DNA of 64,000 nucleotides from Rehmannia glutinosa (lineage: Eukaryota; Streptophyta; Magnoliopsida; Lamiales; Orobanchaceae). Within the stretch, counting starts at the first letter, position 1, and each line of letters starts with the position of its first letter. The notes beneath the pieces are model-generated. The model saw only the letters and a program-made list of their open reading frames with translations, did no database searches and was not told the origin of the DNA. A program made the translations under genes and the position numbers. Shown piece after piece: positions 10,404 to 22,781 of this stretch. Location: contig JABTTQ020002192.1 in NCBI GenBank assembly GCA_016081115.2, positions 1 to 64,000 of the forward strand, written 5' to 3'.

Positions 10404-10802
10404 TTTTTTTTGACAAGAAAATTGCATTGCTTTTATTACGAAATGTCCAATAATACAATATCTTCAACCCAACTAGGGATATCTCCATTCATCCACAAAA
10501 AGGATGATATAGAAAAAGAAGCAAACAAAGCAACATTATGAGCAACTAAATTAGCTGTTCTACGAATATGAGAAAAAACTAGCTTCATCGAGGTCTTCTA
10601 AAAGTATATTTATTTCTTGAACCAAATTCCCCGTGTAGCTCAAATCTTCTTGATTAGCCGTGACTGCTTGCACCGCTAAAAAAGAATCCAAAGTTATTTT
10701 AACTCTGTCCTTTCCAAACCTTCGCAGCTGAATTATACCCTCTTTGACAGCAACTAACTCCCCCTCAAGCACACTCCTTATTTTAGCCATTTTTGAGTTC
10801 AT
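10404..10802 (-). pseudogene. LINE 3' end: RNase H fragment
   Basis: The minus strand encodes ELVAVKEGIIQLRRFGKDRV, then LDSFLAVQAVTANQEDLSYT, the pattern of the plant RVT_3/RNase H domain. After one base of frameshift near 10570 (in a T run) it continues HIRRTANLVAHNVALFASF and WVEDIV. An A run (T run on the plus strand at about 10405-10413) follows the stop. It is a severely 5'-truncated LINE copy inserted in reverse. Confidence 0.7.
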
Positions 10803-10899
10803 ATTTCTACTTTGCCTTTTTCATTTTTATTTTTAGGGACCGATCCATGACTCGGTACCGGCATCAATTTTTTGAAATATAATCATGTACCTCATTGGA

Positions 10900-11570
10900 G
10901 AACACAAGAAGGGTATGCCCGTATTAAAATGTTTAAAAACATGTTTTCGAAAAATATGACTGTTTTTTATTTTTACAAAACATAAGTGGACGATTTGTCC
11001 ATTACCACATACAAAAATGAATATGTAGTACTTTTCAATTCAAATTTATAATACTTTTCACTTAAAACTATAATACTTTTCAGTTAAAATGTAGTACTTT
11101 TCAACGATGTTTTTCTTTTTCCTCTTTTTTCTTCTTTTTTTCCATCCGACTTTTCTTTCGTTTTTCTCTGTATTTCTTCTTCTTTTCTATTCATTTCATG
11201 GCAAAACCAAAGTTTCAAGAGAATGAAAAAATATTAATATTGGAAACCTAAAATCTCCATTAACGGAGTATCACACCCTCGTGAGCCATTAGCTTCTTCT
11301 CTACAGTTGAATGTGATTTTCTACTTTCATTCTCAGATCAATGATCACACTTTGCTCATTGTGCCCTTTATCTACCCTCAATTGAATGATTACTTTCATA
11401 GATGTACAAATGTCCCAGCTTCAGCATCATATTTAACATAATGTATCATTTTTTATATCAAAAATATTACATCTTTCTAATTAAAGTATTATTTTGTTGC
11501 TCAAAAGTATTATGTGTCTTAAAAGTATTACTTTTTTCTCAAAAACTATTATTGCTCTAATTTTGATGGA
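10900..11570. repeat. Degenerate AAAAGTATTA-type repeat region
   Basis: Words such as tagtacttttcaa, aatacttttcactt and aaaagtattattt recur at short intervals, and the region ends near a gtgagacgg/ccgtctcac palindrome (about 11640-11690). A similar array lies at about 25060-25370. No coding content is seen. Confidence 0.4.
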
Positions 11571-11833
11571 CTGACTGTTGACTTTTTGTTGACTGCGGAT
11601 TCACTGTTGGCCCATGAATTTCAAGGTGATATGATCCGACCCGACCGACCCGTCTCACAGATAGAGATCCGTGAGACGGTGTCACAAATGACATTTTCAA
11701 AAGTATTTGAATAACTCACACGAGCAATTAATATGAAAAAAGAGAAAATTAGAAACAATTGGACCAATAAATAAATAGAAATGAAATTTGAGATGTTGAA
11801 AGAAACCATTATATATATGCTCTAAACCCCCGC

Positions 11834-12109
11834 TAAAGGTGGCAAAATCAAGCCTGGCCTATAAGCTGGCCCGTCCAGCCCGAGATTTGGATTGAATTGG
11901 ACTGCAGTTTTTTAGGCCCGGTACAAGTCGGGCCTATTTGACTCGACCCGAATGGCCCAAATGGGCCGGGCTAGTCCGACTTTTTTGTACATAAAATGTA
12001 TGTATGGGCTGGACCGGACATAGCACAACCAAAATCGGCCTGGCCCAACCCAAATTTCTGCAAAAGCTCGATGGGCTCGGACGGCCAGCCCAGCCCATTG
12101 CGAGCTCTA
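11834..12109. repeat. hAT-like MITE just upstream of the PAXX-like gene
   Basis: The ends taaaggtggcaa and (reverse complement) tagagctcgcaatggg are imperfect inverted repeats, and the interior is rich in ggccc/gggcc words. Flanks cccccgc (11827-11833) and cccctgc (12110-12116) look like a target duplication with one mismatch. Its right end lies about 170 bp upstream of the start codon at 12284, so it may overlap the promoter. Confidence 0.5.
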
Positions 12110-12283
12110 CCCCTGCGGCCCTGCCTCCTCATTTCCTTCTCTTAATCTCTTCACTGTACAAAATTCTTTTCTTCGTCCCTTTCATAGTAGAACAAAGAAA
12201 AACAACCATATAATAGGGAAACTAAAACAATAGACTGAACTCCGAAGGGAAAGCATATCCTACTCCAAAAAAGAAAAAAGAAA

Positions 12284-15200
12284 ATGAGCTTCGAAGACAT
12301 GTATCCAATATTCGGGAGAGTGATCGCAGAATGGTCAGCGCCGCCGCCGCACACCACCCCATCGGCGCCCTTCCTGTTTCGCGTGCACGGTAACGGAGGC
12401 GATCATTCTGCCCTCCGAGTCATCGCCACCGATTTTCATTCCAACACATTTCAGGCCATCAAGTCCCGCCAGCAGCTTGAAGACTTGGTCAGTCACTTTT
12501 CATCTTCTCTGTTTCTTTTCTCAACTTCTAAATTCAAATTATTTCCCACCATTTCCTTTTTTGGTTAAATGAGGTGTTTTTTTTTGTCCTCCCTTTTAAC
12601 GTATATATTTCCAAGTATTGATCAAGGTGCAAGTTTTGAGAAGTGAGTGTGGTGCTGAAATGATGCTGTTTTGTTGGAATATTGTAGTGTGGCAGGAATG
12701 TATAATTCTTCCTGCACATTGCACAATGCTAGGAGGGCATGTTTTTTATCCTTCCCTTGTGGTGTTATGCGCTGTCTCAAACTTGCACGTTTCATAGCCG
12801 TGAGGGTTCACCCAGTTATGTTGACATTAATGTTGTCACTTGTCACAAGGGACAAAAAGTAGGAGATCAGTAATTGAAAACTATTTCTACAGTATCAGTT
12901 TCATTTAAAAAGATCTCGTACCTTAAGTAACTTTATGGGAACTGAAGTTGCTTGCTCTTGACTGGCATTACCTGATCTCAAATGAAGTATGATATTTAGT
13001 TGCTTGTTTTGTTTAATTGCTATCGATACAACTACCAAAAAAAAAAAAAAAACATGATATGTCAGAGTTGCTGAAATATACGCAATTGGTAGTTTATTTG
13101 ACTGTGAGTAGAACAAACAATCCCATGAAGAGATTTGTGATTACAAGGCAGCTGGCTGTATTTTCTCAAATGTTTCTTGAGAAGATGAAGATGAAGTTGA
13201 TTGCCACTTTCTGCAAGATTTTTTTTTGTAGAATTCTTTTTTGTGTCTCACATGAAAATAATAGTATAAGATATCTCATGTTCACAAAGGCATTGTAGGG
13301 GTTCAGAGTTGAGCGCATCACCCACTGTAGGGGAGTGTTAGAAATGGGTATATGTCTAGGGGAATGTTTGATTGAGACTGAAACATTTGATTCTACTGAG
13401 ATGAATGCTTCTATGATATGTTTGATTTGTTTGTAACTGATCATTGTTTGTTTGTTTGTGTTTCATATATAGAGGGATGATATTGGAATTGGTGGCTCGT
13501 GGTCTGAATTTCTTGACTATGTCACAACTTCCCTGAAATCTGGAGATGTGAAGCTTATTATGGAGGGTTTGTCAACATCAGGAGGTAATTCATTGCTTCT
13601 AATCTTGCTTTTTTGATGATATCAATCTTACGTTGTTCAGTTTGCTATAAGAGTAACTGAAGTGGAAGGCTGAAAAACCCTATATTATGGCCTATGAAAT
13701 TTAAGTATTGTTTCATTTATTACATTCTGAAAAGTAAAGTTAAGAAACCTATTAATATTTACATTCTCCTTTCATCCCCTTCTAGTGTTGTGCATCTTTG
13801 GTGCATGTACATGTTGTGGCTTGGTGGTTATAGAGGTTCTATTCAAACAATGGGTGTGTAATAATGGGTTTTGAACAATATAGCATTTTTGTTGAGAATT
13901 AGAATCAAATCAGAATGGATTAAATTAAGATTATTGCATGATTCTTGGGATAGCAGAATATTGGATTTTATCTAAATTGATATGGGAGATATTTTTCCAT
14001 TAATGTATTTTTCTCACCTATATATTGGTGATATTGTAATTCTCAAGATAAGAGAGAAATAAAACTCTTATAGCCCTTTGGGCATTTGTTCGTGGATGTA
14101 GGCTAAATGCCGAACCACGTTATTTCTTCGTGTTCTTCTTTCTCTCTTCAAAATCCAACACATTTTCCTAAAATTTCGTTGAACAAAGCGACTTGTTATT
14201 GGTTGTGGTATTGTTGTTTCTGTTTTATGGAGGTGGGGGGAATTCAATTGACGGTTCTAGTTGTTTTGATGAGGATTTCATGTGATAGATCACAAGGATG
14301 TTATCACCTACAAAATACCACTCATGAATATAGTGATTGCTTGTAAAATACATTACTCCGAATAGTATTTTGTACTGTTGTTTGCTTCTGATGGTGCTGG
14401 TCGTCTGCTGATGAATTGATTAGAGTTACTTTTAGTGCAACAAGCACTGCACTCAGCTTACACTTTAGCTTATAGTCGAAGTAGGTGGGATGTATCTAGC
14501 TTCCAAAAGAACATCCAATCTAAGAAATCCTGTCGAACACATAAAGGCGCAGTTGGTCTTCAAGAACTTGTTGATTGAAAACGAACTTTGGATGATTCAT
14601 CTCATAATGGTCATCTTTTCTCTGTGCATTTTTCTTTTGCAGTGATTTAGGGGTCATAAAATTTTCTGAATCTTGAAGCTTAAATGGTGAGGCAGGGAAG
14701 GGAGGGATTGGAAAGTTGCACTGGAATGGAAAGAGGTTGTTTTTGAAGTGGGTCTAGTACTACCTACATCATTCTTTCTAGCTTTGGAAGATGAATTTAC
14801 ATTTGCACCATAGCATTGAGACTACGTGAATAATGAAGAATTCAAGGGGGAAATATTTCCTATTAAACTTGATGTGAAACTGATAGAGTGAAAGGTGTAA
14901 ACTATGCTCAGAAACAAATATTCGCAGAAAGAGATGAATATGAAACTCGATAACTATTCCCTGGGAAATATTCCCGTCCAGCTTTCAGCCGTCAAAACAA
15001 GTCTGTCAAAAAACAAGTGCCCTCGCTCAACTCTAATATGTCTATTTATACCACTACCCTATGGGCCACAAGCCCAATTAATTAAATAACAACCCATTAA
15101 AATAACCACTGGATAAATAAACTAATTATTACAACCCCAACTAATCTAATCAATAAATCAACTATTAAGTAGCAGCAGTTTGATCAGCAACATCTCCATC

Positions 15201-18200
15201 ACCAACTTCAGCAACAGCTCCATCACCCCTTTTTCCCCTCCGACGGTAAACCTGCAAAACACGATGTGTATCAGAAACAAACCACCAGCATGCATTTCTG
15301 ATATCACGTCTTATGAAGAAATCTCAGAATCGTTACCTATGTGTTGTTTTACATACAAAACTAGGATTCTGACTGATTCCTGAGTCCATGAATCTACAAA
15401 TGCTAGTGTGCATGGTTTACTGATGATCTTTGATAATTCATTTTATTTCAAGTTCACGCTTTTCTTAGTGCACATATTTACCACAACTTGGTCTAATTGT
15501 GTGTAAACCCTTGGGGTATTTTTTGCTCTTTAAATGTCAGTAATGCCATGAGTACCTGCAGCCTATATTCCAAAATTTGACTGTACAAATGCAGTAACCA
15601 TTAAATCATGGGGAAGAATGATGGTGTGCTGTCTACTTTGTGATCAGTATATGATTATCTGTATCTTAGCTTTTGAAAATAGATGCATAAAGTTGCATAT
15701 CTCAAGTCCTCTCTGATTTTAGGTGCTGGTTATGCAAAATTAATTGCCCAAAAAGCGAAAGGAATGCCGCGAATCACTTTTTCCCTTAATAAACTTGTTG
15801 ATGGTGCTGCTGGCGAGGCAATGGCCAACCTTGCGCTGGAACTATACAAAGAATTTAAGGACGTGCAGAGTTCACTTATTGAAGGTCTTCTGTTGACTAA
15901 ATTGCCTAGTAGTGTTATCTTCATCTCAAGCTAGTCAGTGGATGCCATCATCGATCAATATCTCTAGTTCAAACTCCACTTAAAAGACGGGCAAACTTTT
16001 CTTTAGAGGATTAATGCTGGACTAAACTTCTCTCTTTTTTTTTTCCTCCCCCTTTCTAATCAAGAGGGCTTTTTACCTGAATCTGTTTCTTTGCTGTCTC
16101 CATCTTTAGCTTATATAGTACTTGTTCTATTCTGCCAAGAATAAGATAGGATGGTGATAAGAGTTTTGGATAGCACACAATATTTAAATGATTTGGTAAA
16201 CTAGAATAGGGTGCATGTGTTCCCATGGTTATTTGGCATATCAAGAGAAAATAATCTAATGTTTATGTAATCAGCAAATAGCTTTAATGTTATATGAGAG
16301 AAATATTATATAATCCGGGAGTTTCTTATTATTGAACCCATCGCTGATCAATAGCTGGAAAATGATTTTACTAATGTATTGTTGCACATATTATGTTTCT
16401 GGGATTTTGTAATTGATTTGGTTGCTTAACTTCATCATCATCAACTGCACCTTATCCCACTATGTGGGGTCGGTGGTGTGAAGTTTGTAGTGTCAATTAA
16501 TTCTCTAAAATTAGTTAACACTACAAATTCACACAAAAAGCAAAGTGGCAAAGTTTTACGCCGGATGCCCTTCCTGACGCAACCCTCATATGAAGGAGAA
16601 ATGAGATGAAATTCCAAAACCATCATCATCATAGGTTTTTCCACTTGCATGGAAAATACGATGAGACGGTGATAAGTTGAGATAGTTGTTCTAGTCATGT
16701 CCCATTACATGATTGATATTGCAAAATCAACATGTACATCATGGAACATGACCACGATTTGCTTGCTTAACTTCATTTACCTGAATTTTGATGCCTATGT
16801 CATTAATATACTCTAGCAAGATGCTACTGGGAAAAAATAGTTATGAGTCTTCTCCTTCCTGCTTTTAAGGTTATTTTAAATCTAGTAACCCAAAGCAGGT
16901 TTTATTGCTCATTAAAAGTTTGTCGGATCGTTTAAGACTAAACTTCTAAGGCATATTTAAGACTAAACTTCTTAGGTTATTTTAAAGATATGGACTCAAT
17001 ATGGACAAGGACTTTACGGAGCTTTAAGACCAAACTTCTAAGGCATATTGGTATCATATGTGGACTTTTCCATGAACTAGTGTACGGATCTAGTGTTCCT
17101 AAATTTGTTTCATTTGTTATATTTTTTGTCTCCAAGTATTGATCTATATGTTTGTGTGTTTAGAGCAAGAGAGCAAATATCTGTTGACAAAAGTTGTAGC
17201 TGCTGAACAGGTATGCCAACCTGTTTCTGACATTTGACTAGTTATTGGTGCTGGTACCTAATTGTTGGATCTATCTTTATCTTTTTGTTGGATGCTTATT
17301 CGATGTGAATGTTACAGTATTTGAATTTTGCTTAACATTTTTGTACAAACTTAATAAATCGGTTTGCATTTGTTGAGGTTATCTAATTACGCAAAAAATG
17401 CTCTTGAACTTTTAATTTGAGAAATTCGTATTTTTTCTAATATCTTGTATGTCTTGACCTTAGGAACATCTTGTTATGATGAGGTAACGGTCGTTAGATT
17501 CTCGTAATTATATGTGTTGAATTATTAAGAGAGAGAAAAACACAAATATAATATGGTTGGGCATTTGGCTTACATCCATGGACAAAATGTCCAAAGGGCT
17601 ATAACACTTTCATTTCTCTCGAATCCATAGATGGCTGGGAGGTTGTTGGGTTAAATCAGCAATTAATATCCTAGATGCAAACAGAGAGCACTGTGTTTAG
17701 ATTTGAGGCCCTTTTAGGCTGACATCTGTGTCACTGTACTAATTTGGATTAACTTGTTGGCTAGACGCTGGAATAAATCTGAAAATAATGCCTGAATTGT
17801 TTTTCTATGTAATTGAAGTCTACTTTTCATTTGTTGTCACACTGATACTTCCCTTACTTTTTGTCAGATTGCTAAATACCAGATTGTTTGTATAAGTTGT
17901 TTACTCCAAATCTTTGTCAGGAAAAGAATGTCACTCTCCAGAAGCAGTTAGACATGGTACTCTATTCAAAAAAGCACAAGTCACAGAAGATAAATGACAG
18001 AGAATCAGATTCTACATCTGTTATGGGTTCACAAGATTCACCAGGTATCGCCTCTTTAAATACGATACCAGTCGAAAATAGGAGCTGTTGTTTGGCTCGA
18101 TTTCTTTATAATTTGGCAGTTGCAAGTAAAAATTGTCACAAAGGTTGACACAGGGATTGGTTTTTTTAACATGAAACTGCTACTTATTTAATCTCTGTTT

Positions 18201-18570
18201 TTTTAACATGAAACTGCTACTTATTTAATCTCTCTCTCTCTCTCTCTCTCAAAAGAATGCTGCTGTAACTAATTAATATTGATTAAATAAGCTGTCTTTT
18301 CTGTTTTTTTCTTTTTTAACTCGCGATTTCTACTTTTTTACTATATCTTGTTTGAAACAACAAATCACATATTTACTTGCAGACAAGCATGCTGCCCAGG
18401 ACCCAAGCTCAAGAAAAGGAGCCAACCGTGTTGTACCAGCACATCGCAGGTTACTATTGTATCAACATTCTTAACCAATCCTACAGTTTAGTTTCATGAC
18501 CAGGATCTCATTTGGCAGGTCTAAAGTAAGAGGAGCTGTTTTAAATGACCCTGAAGATGATGGTGCATAG
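12284..18570 (+). CDS. PAXX: PAXX-like protein (XRCC4-superfamily DNA repair factor), seven exons
   Basis: Exons are 12284-12487, 13473-13584, 15723-15884, 17164-17210, 17921-18044, 18383-18449 and 18519-18570. All have GT-AG borders and matching phases, giving 255 residues. The N-terminal part (about 30-150) fits an XRCC4-type head domain: FLFRVHGNGG, LRVIATDFHSNTFQA, then WSEFLDYVTTSLKSGDVKL and ITFSLNKLVDGAAGEAMANL. A coiled-coil-like helix follows (about 150-195: LALELYKEFKDVQSSLIEEQ, EKNVTLQKQLDMV), then a charged tail ending RSKVRGAVLNDPEDDGA. In animals PAXX uses a short C-terminal motif to bind Ku during non-homologous end joining; the conserved-looking tail here may do the same. The match comes from remembered family patterns, and XLF is the main alternative. 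The gene looks intact, with repeats in its introns. Confidence 0.72.
13890..14165 (+). repeat. LTR-like fragment in intron 2 of the PAXX-like gene
   Basis: This contains ttatagccctttgggcattt, then gtggatgtaggctaaatgcc, and ends in aaatccaaca. These words are typical of plant copia-type LTR 3' ends. A related copy lies in intron 4 in the opposite orientation (about 17528-17620). No internal retroelement coding region is nearby, so it may be a solo LTR or a fragment. Confidence 0.5.
16430..16725. repeat. Dispersed repeat with ATCATCATCA and CCCACTATGTGGGGTCGG words
   Basis: This lies in intron 3 of the PAXX-like gene. The word ttatcccactatgtggggtc is one I recall from widespread plant dispersed repeats (SINE- or MITE-like). 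A tcatcatcat run sits at both ends (about 16434 and 16622). No ends or target duplication could be fixed. Confidence 0.4.
17528..17625 (-). repeat. LTR-like fragment in intron 4, inverted relative to the intron 2 copy
   Basis: The reverse complement reads ttatagccctttggacattt, then catggatgtaagccaaatgc, closely matching the intron 2 copy (about 14055-14160). The two face each other inside one transcription unit. Confidence 0.5.
18160..18250. repeat. Short tandem duplication and (TC)n microsatellite in intron 5
   Basis: A unit of about 38 bp, including aacatgaaactgctacttat, occurs twice in a row. It is followed by a run of about ten TC dinucleotides. It is intronic and has no coding effect. 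Confidence 0.7.
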
Positions 18571-19179
18571 AATTAAGAAGGATCCTAAATCCATGTTTGT
18601 TGTATGGGTTGTTACCAAAGTTATTAGCTTTTGTTTTGTTCTTCGTACATTTCGTCATGCTGAAGTCGATCGTACTAGGTTTCAGCCGATGCTTGGTAGT
18701 AGTGCTTATTTCAATCAAGTCAGACAACCGAGTAATACAGGACTTCTTAGTGCATTTGTTTCAAATCGGAATGGGAATATCTCTCAGGCTGCATCGTCTG
18801 AAACTTATATTGTAATTTCTTGTACAGGTTCTTGTGATACATTGATTTTATTTATGACTGACAATGGAAGATTAGCCATCATGGCAAACTAGAGATTCTT
18901 ATCTGAGAAAAGTAGTAATATCCTGTCAGATCGCTGCCTTTGAAATTTAAAACATGTTTGGTCCTCACAGTTTGTAATAGTTGCTTTATTAGTTTAGTTA
19001 ATATACTAAGATGCTTGCAAACTACAGGCATAATTTTTGAAACTGCAAAAAAATTCGAATCTCAATGCCTTTTGCTTGGGCAATATTCCCATCTGCGGTC
19101 CATCGGCATTCGAGCTTTGAGCGCGCAATCGTGTTGGACTTGTTGTAATAATCATGTTTTGCAACTCTGCCAAACGCAT
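18571..19179. other. 3' flank of the PAXX-like gene, no separate gene seen
   Basis: This is presumably PAXX-like 3' UTR followed by spacer and the 3' end of the convergent minus-strand gene. The segment 19022-19243 is more GC-rich than its flanks and open on both strands. I think it is mainly the 3' part of the minus-strand transcript. Confidence 0.35.
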
Positions 19180-20169
19180 TCAGAACAGGCACCCTCTTTG
19201 CCCTCTTGATCTGCATTTCTTCTCGCTGGAGGATCATGGACAAGGTATCATGTTATTCTCAGCCAAAATGCATCACATGAGAGTTGACTAAGTACGGGAG
19301 CTCTAAACTATGCACATGCATGCCCAATTTGCAGCTGGTTTTACTAATTAATTCTTTTAACAGCAACGCAGATTATGATTTGATGTGTTATTGTGAGTGT
19401 CTTAATCATGTTCTTTGTGCATGCTGCAAATTTACACATACTCATATTTTGATGCTCTTTATTATTTTGCCTAAACTTTCTTAAGACTCTTACTCCTACG
19501 AGCAAAGATTATTGAAAATGCATACCTGGTTCTATTGTTATCGATATTCCTTGTCCCTCTGTCGATCTTTGTACTGCTGTGATTATCTCTTACAGCTAGA
19601 GATATCATCTTCCACCAGTCTTTATTTCCATGTTTCTCAGATCCCTCGGATGATCGGCCCGGATAAACTTCAGAGTGTTTTCTAGCACTGTGTTTCTTAT
19701 TGAAACTCAGAGATAAAGGTAAGAACATCTTCAGTAGGAAGACTTCACTCTCCATGCTCTCATTCCTGTATATTTTTTTACTACTCTTCTGTGGGGTTTT
19801 ATTTGCTGTCGTGCACTTCACTTTCTTTTGTTCTGCTACGACTTCCTTATCATGTACCTCTTCCATGTTGTTTTGCTGATCAACAACTATATCTTTCAGT
19901 GACAGTTCGTATGAAGATTCTGGTACGTCTTTTATCATCTCCATCAGCTCCCTTCTGCCATCCGTGATCGCCTTTAATTGTGATGTTGGAGTTTCGTGTC
20001 GGAAATCAGTCCGTGCTCTTGTCCACAATGGAGGTGAATAAGTTCCGATTTGATCTTCAACTTGCATTCGAACTTCAAATTCTATCTCATCATCGTCGGG
20101 ATCTCTATAACTATGATGATCAATAGGTAAGTTTTCTTCCCAAAATCCGAAATCATTTGACATTCCCAT
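19180..20169 (-). CDS. Uncharacterised plant protein of about 230 residues
   Basis: A single open frame runs from ATG at 20169 to a stop at 19471 (232 aa). It starts MGMSNDFGFWEENLPIDHHS, has an acidic segment (RDPDDDEIEFEVRMQVEDQI), and a central RRELMEMIKDVPESSYELSL followed by KDIVVDQ. Its C-terminal half is basic and serine-rich (NKKHSARKHSEV, GNKDWWKMISLAVR). A strong donor (accag|gtatgc, last exon base 19526) pairs in phase with an acceptor (cctccag, exon from 19225). That model would give a different short tail, EKKCRSRGQRGCLF, with a stop at 19180-19182, for 229 aa. I recognise the ELSLKDIV-type motif as plant-specific but cannot name a function. There is no signal peptide or membrane segment. 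It is convergent with the PAXX-like gene. Confidence 0.55.
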
Positions 20170-21493
20170 TAGGCAAATGCTAACAGCTTTTTGGGCTCAT
20201 GAAAGTGTATCAGTTGTGTTATAGCAAAATAAAGGGGAAGGAGATGTTAAAAGCAGTGATTGGTAAATCTATTAAATTAAAATAAGCTTAGAGGCTATAT
20301 ATATATATATATTATGTATATTGTGATAAGACATTGGTCAAAATGGCATTTTTCTGCATTGTATTCAAAGTCTTTGCCGTCAACATGGGGACAACTAGAA
20401 AGTGTGTTCGTCGTCTCCAAATTCTTCTAAGTGGATGGGAGAATTTTTGAGCTCCAATGTCCTTCGCTGTGATTTTCTTTTCAAACTGGAAAAAAGGGGC
20501 AGGACTATGTAGCACAATATTTTCTTAGTTTATCTCTTATTAGGTGGTGTTATATTATTACTTTAAGTAAGAGGGTTAAGTTACCATATTGTCGACACTA
20601 AAAAAAGCAAAAAATAAAGGAACATTGAATTTGGAGCGAGACGGTACATTATTTCGATGAAATCAAAATAACATGCAAATATAATGTGGAGAATTTTGGT
20701 TATTTTTTTTCCCCTTTCTTTGAGCAGAAAATTAGTTGTATAGATACGTCATACTTGCATCAAGTTTTGATCAATTTGATTGATTTCCTTTGAGCTGAAA
20801 AATAAATTTAGATTAAAACTTAATCAAATAAACACAAGTTTTGATCATTTTGGTCAGATTTTTGAATTTATGCACCTAAATATCATCAATTCGCGATTGG
20901 ACAGGTCAACTGACCGTTCAAGTACATTTTATTTTTTTAAAAAAATTGGTTACAATCATAAAAATCCATTTCTCAATCAATGAATTTTGTAAATCTCGTA
21001 GTTAATAGGTGAATGTCTGCATTTTTTCACCTTTTTGAAAAATAAATTAAATTTATTTGTTCATTTTTTTGAATAGGTCTATCTATGGATCAATTACGTA
21101 TAACAATTCTAGGCCCTTAATTAAATCCTTCATTTAGACCTTTCTTTTGTTATAATTTTTTTTCTTCACTAAATGATATTCTTTTGCTAGAAATATTATC
21201 TTCTTCCCGAGGTGAAAATGTTTGACCACCCTAGAAAGAAATGAACCAAAGCTATAGTTCATAATCACTACAACCTTTGGGTCAGAAAGAAATTAGAAAA
21301 TGATCGAAAATTCAAAAATCCTAATTTCAAAATCATAATTTGAAATTGAAAATCGAATTCAAACTGAATTGAGTTTCAAATCTATTCAAAAAATAAACAC
21401 CCTAGATAACCCCATCTACATGCATAATAACTCACGAACTATATGTATCAGTTAAGAAAACAAATTTATGAACATACCCGCAATTAGTTAATG
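20170..21493. other. Intergenic, including a (TA)n run
   Basis: This is the upstream region of the minus-strand gene. It holds a TA microsatellite (about 20298-20312) and AT-rich sequence. No convincing coding or RNA gene is visible. Confidence 0.45.
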
Positions 21494-21501
21494 GTGATAT
21501 T

Positions 21502-22781
21502 TAGGGAGGGCAGCGGGACAAGTAGACAAGGGTACCTACCCGTCCAGACCCTAATGAGACGGGTATGCGTAGTCTTTTTTGGATTTGGTACGGGTATGTG
21601 ATGAGAAATTACTACCCATTTATATACGAGTAGGGCATGGGTTTATCCCTTGGATATCCGGCACTACCTGAACCCGTTTACCCCTTAGTAACTTCAATTT
21701 ATTTTTTTTACCTGACATGATTATTTCTTTTAGAAACCCAACATAAATTTCATTTTGTATAAAAAAGATACAAAGTTGTTATTTTATTGAATTTGTGATC
21801 ATATCAACTCGATTTTATCTTTGTCAAGTTTGATAGAAATACATGTCTATGATGTAGTTTTATGAATTAAATGATGTACTAGTGTTGATTCTGCAGTTTT
21901 AAGGATTATATATTAGTTTTATATAAAAAATGTCTAATATGTTAAATTCTTGATAAATAAAACAGCTAACTACTTCAATTTTGCAAGGCACTACATGATA
22001 TCATCACTCATCAACTAAATCAAAAGCAACACATCCATTTAAATATTCATATAATTACAAGTTTTTATAAAATGCGGGTGGTATGCTGGTATTAGCAAAT
22101 AGATTTGGGATGGGTAGGGATGGCAATGGGCAGGTTTTAACCCGCCCCGCATCGAACCCGCCCGTCTGGGGGTGAGTCTAGACTCGTTAAATGGGTCCTG
22201 GGGTCCAAAACTTCAAAACCCGACCGGTCGGGTCTCGAGCCCAATAGGACCCGCCCTACCATATTAATTTTTATTATATTTTTAAATATGTGTTTAGATA
22301 TTTTTAAATTATTTACTTTTAAATTTGAGTGTTGTATTGATATTATTTTACTACTATAACATCTTGTAATATTGTATTTTGAATATTTATTTTGAGTATT
22401 AGTTGAGTACTATTGCAAGATCCAAATAGTAGTAAAATGTAGTTATAATAATTTGCATATTACATTTTTTTTGACCTATTGGTATTGGATTGCTATTGAA
22501 AATTTGGCCACAAATACAAAAAAAAAAAAGAAAAAAATATCGGCGGGTCTAGACCCGCCCCGGGGGGTTTTGGAGCGGGACGGGGGGGTGTCTTAATTTT
22601 CCTTGGCAGGTTGGGTCCCCGGTTTAGTCAAACCCGCCCCGTTACCATCCCTATTGATGGGTACGGGTAATAGATGTAGTTTCTTAATCGGGTTGGAGAC
22701 GGGTACGGGTAATGTAAATATTATAGGGTTTGGGTATGGATAACCTTAAATGAGTAGGTACCCTGCCCATTCACATCCCTA
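21502..22781. mobile_element. Non-autonomous hAT-like element with perfect 8 bp target duplication
   Basis: gtgatatt occurs directly before 21502 (21494-21501) and directly after 22781 (22782-22789). The ends are imperfect inverted repeats: tagggagggcag at the left and the reverse complement of ctgcccattcacatccct plus a at the right. An 8 bp duplication with TAGGG-type ends fits hAT. The interior has gggtacgggt / acccgtaccc words and no ORF. A second, related element is inserted inside it (22115-22653). Confidence 0.75.
22115..22653. mobile_element. Second hAT-like element nested in the first
   Basis: This element begins tagggatggcaatgggcagg and ends cgccccgttaccatcccta, which are good inverted repeats. 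Subterminal acccgcccc/ggggcgggt words are plentiful. Flanks gggatggg (22107-22114) and ttgatggg (22654-22661) agree at 6 of 8 positions. It is a known style of plant MITE with no coding capacity. Confidence 0.65.

Noticed and set aside
14107..14346. Possible extra exon in intron 2 of the PAXX-like gene
   Set aside because: It overlaps the LTR-like fragment, has no in-phase splice sites that extend the family domain, and the exon 2 to 3 junction is already in phase.
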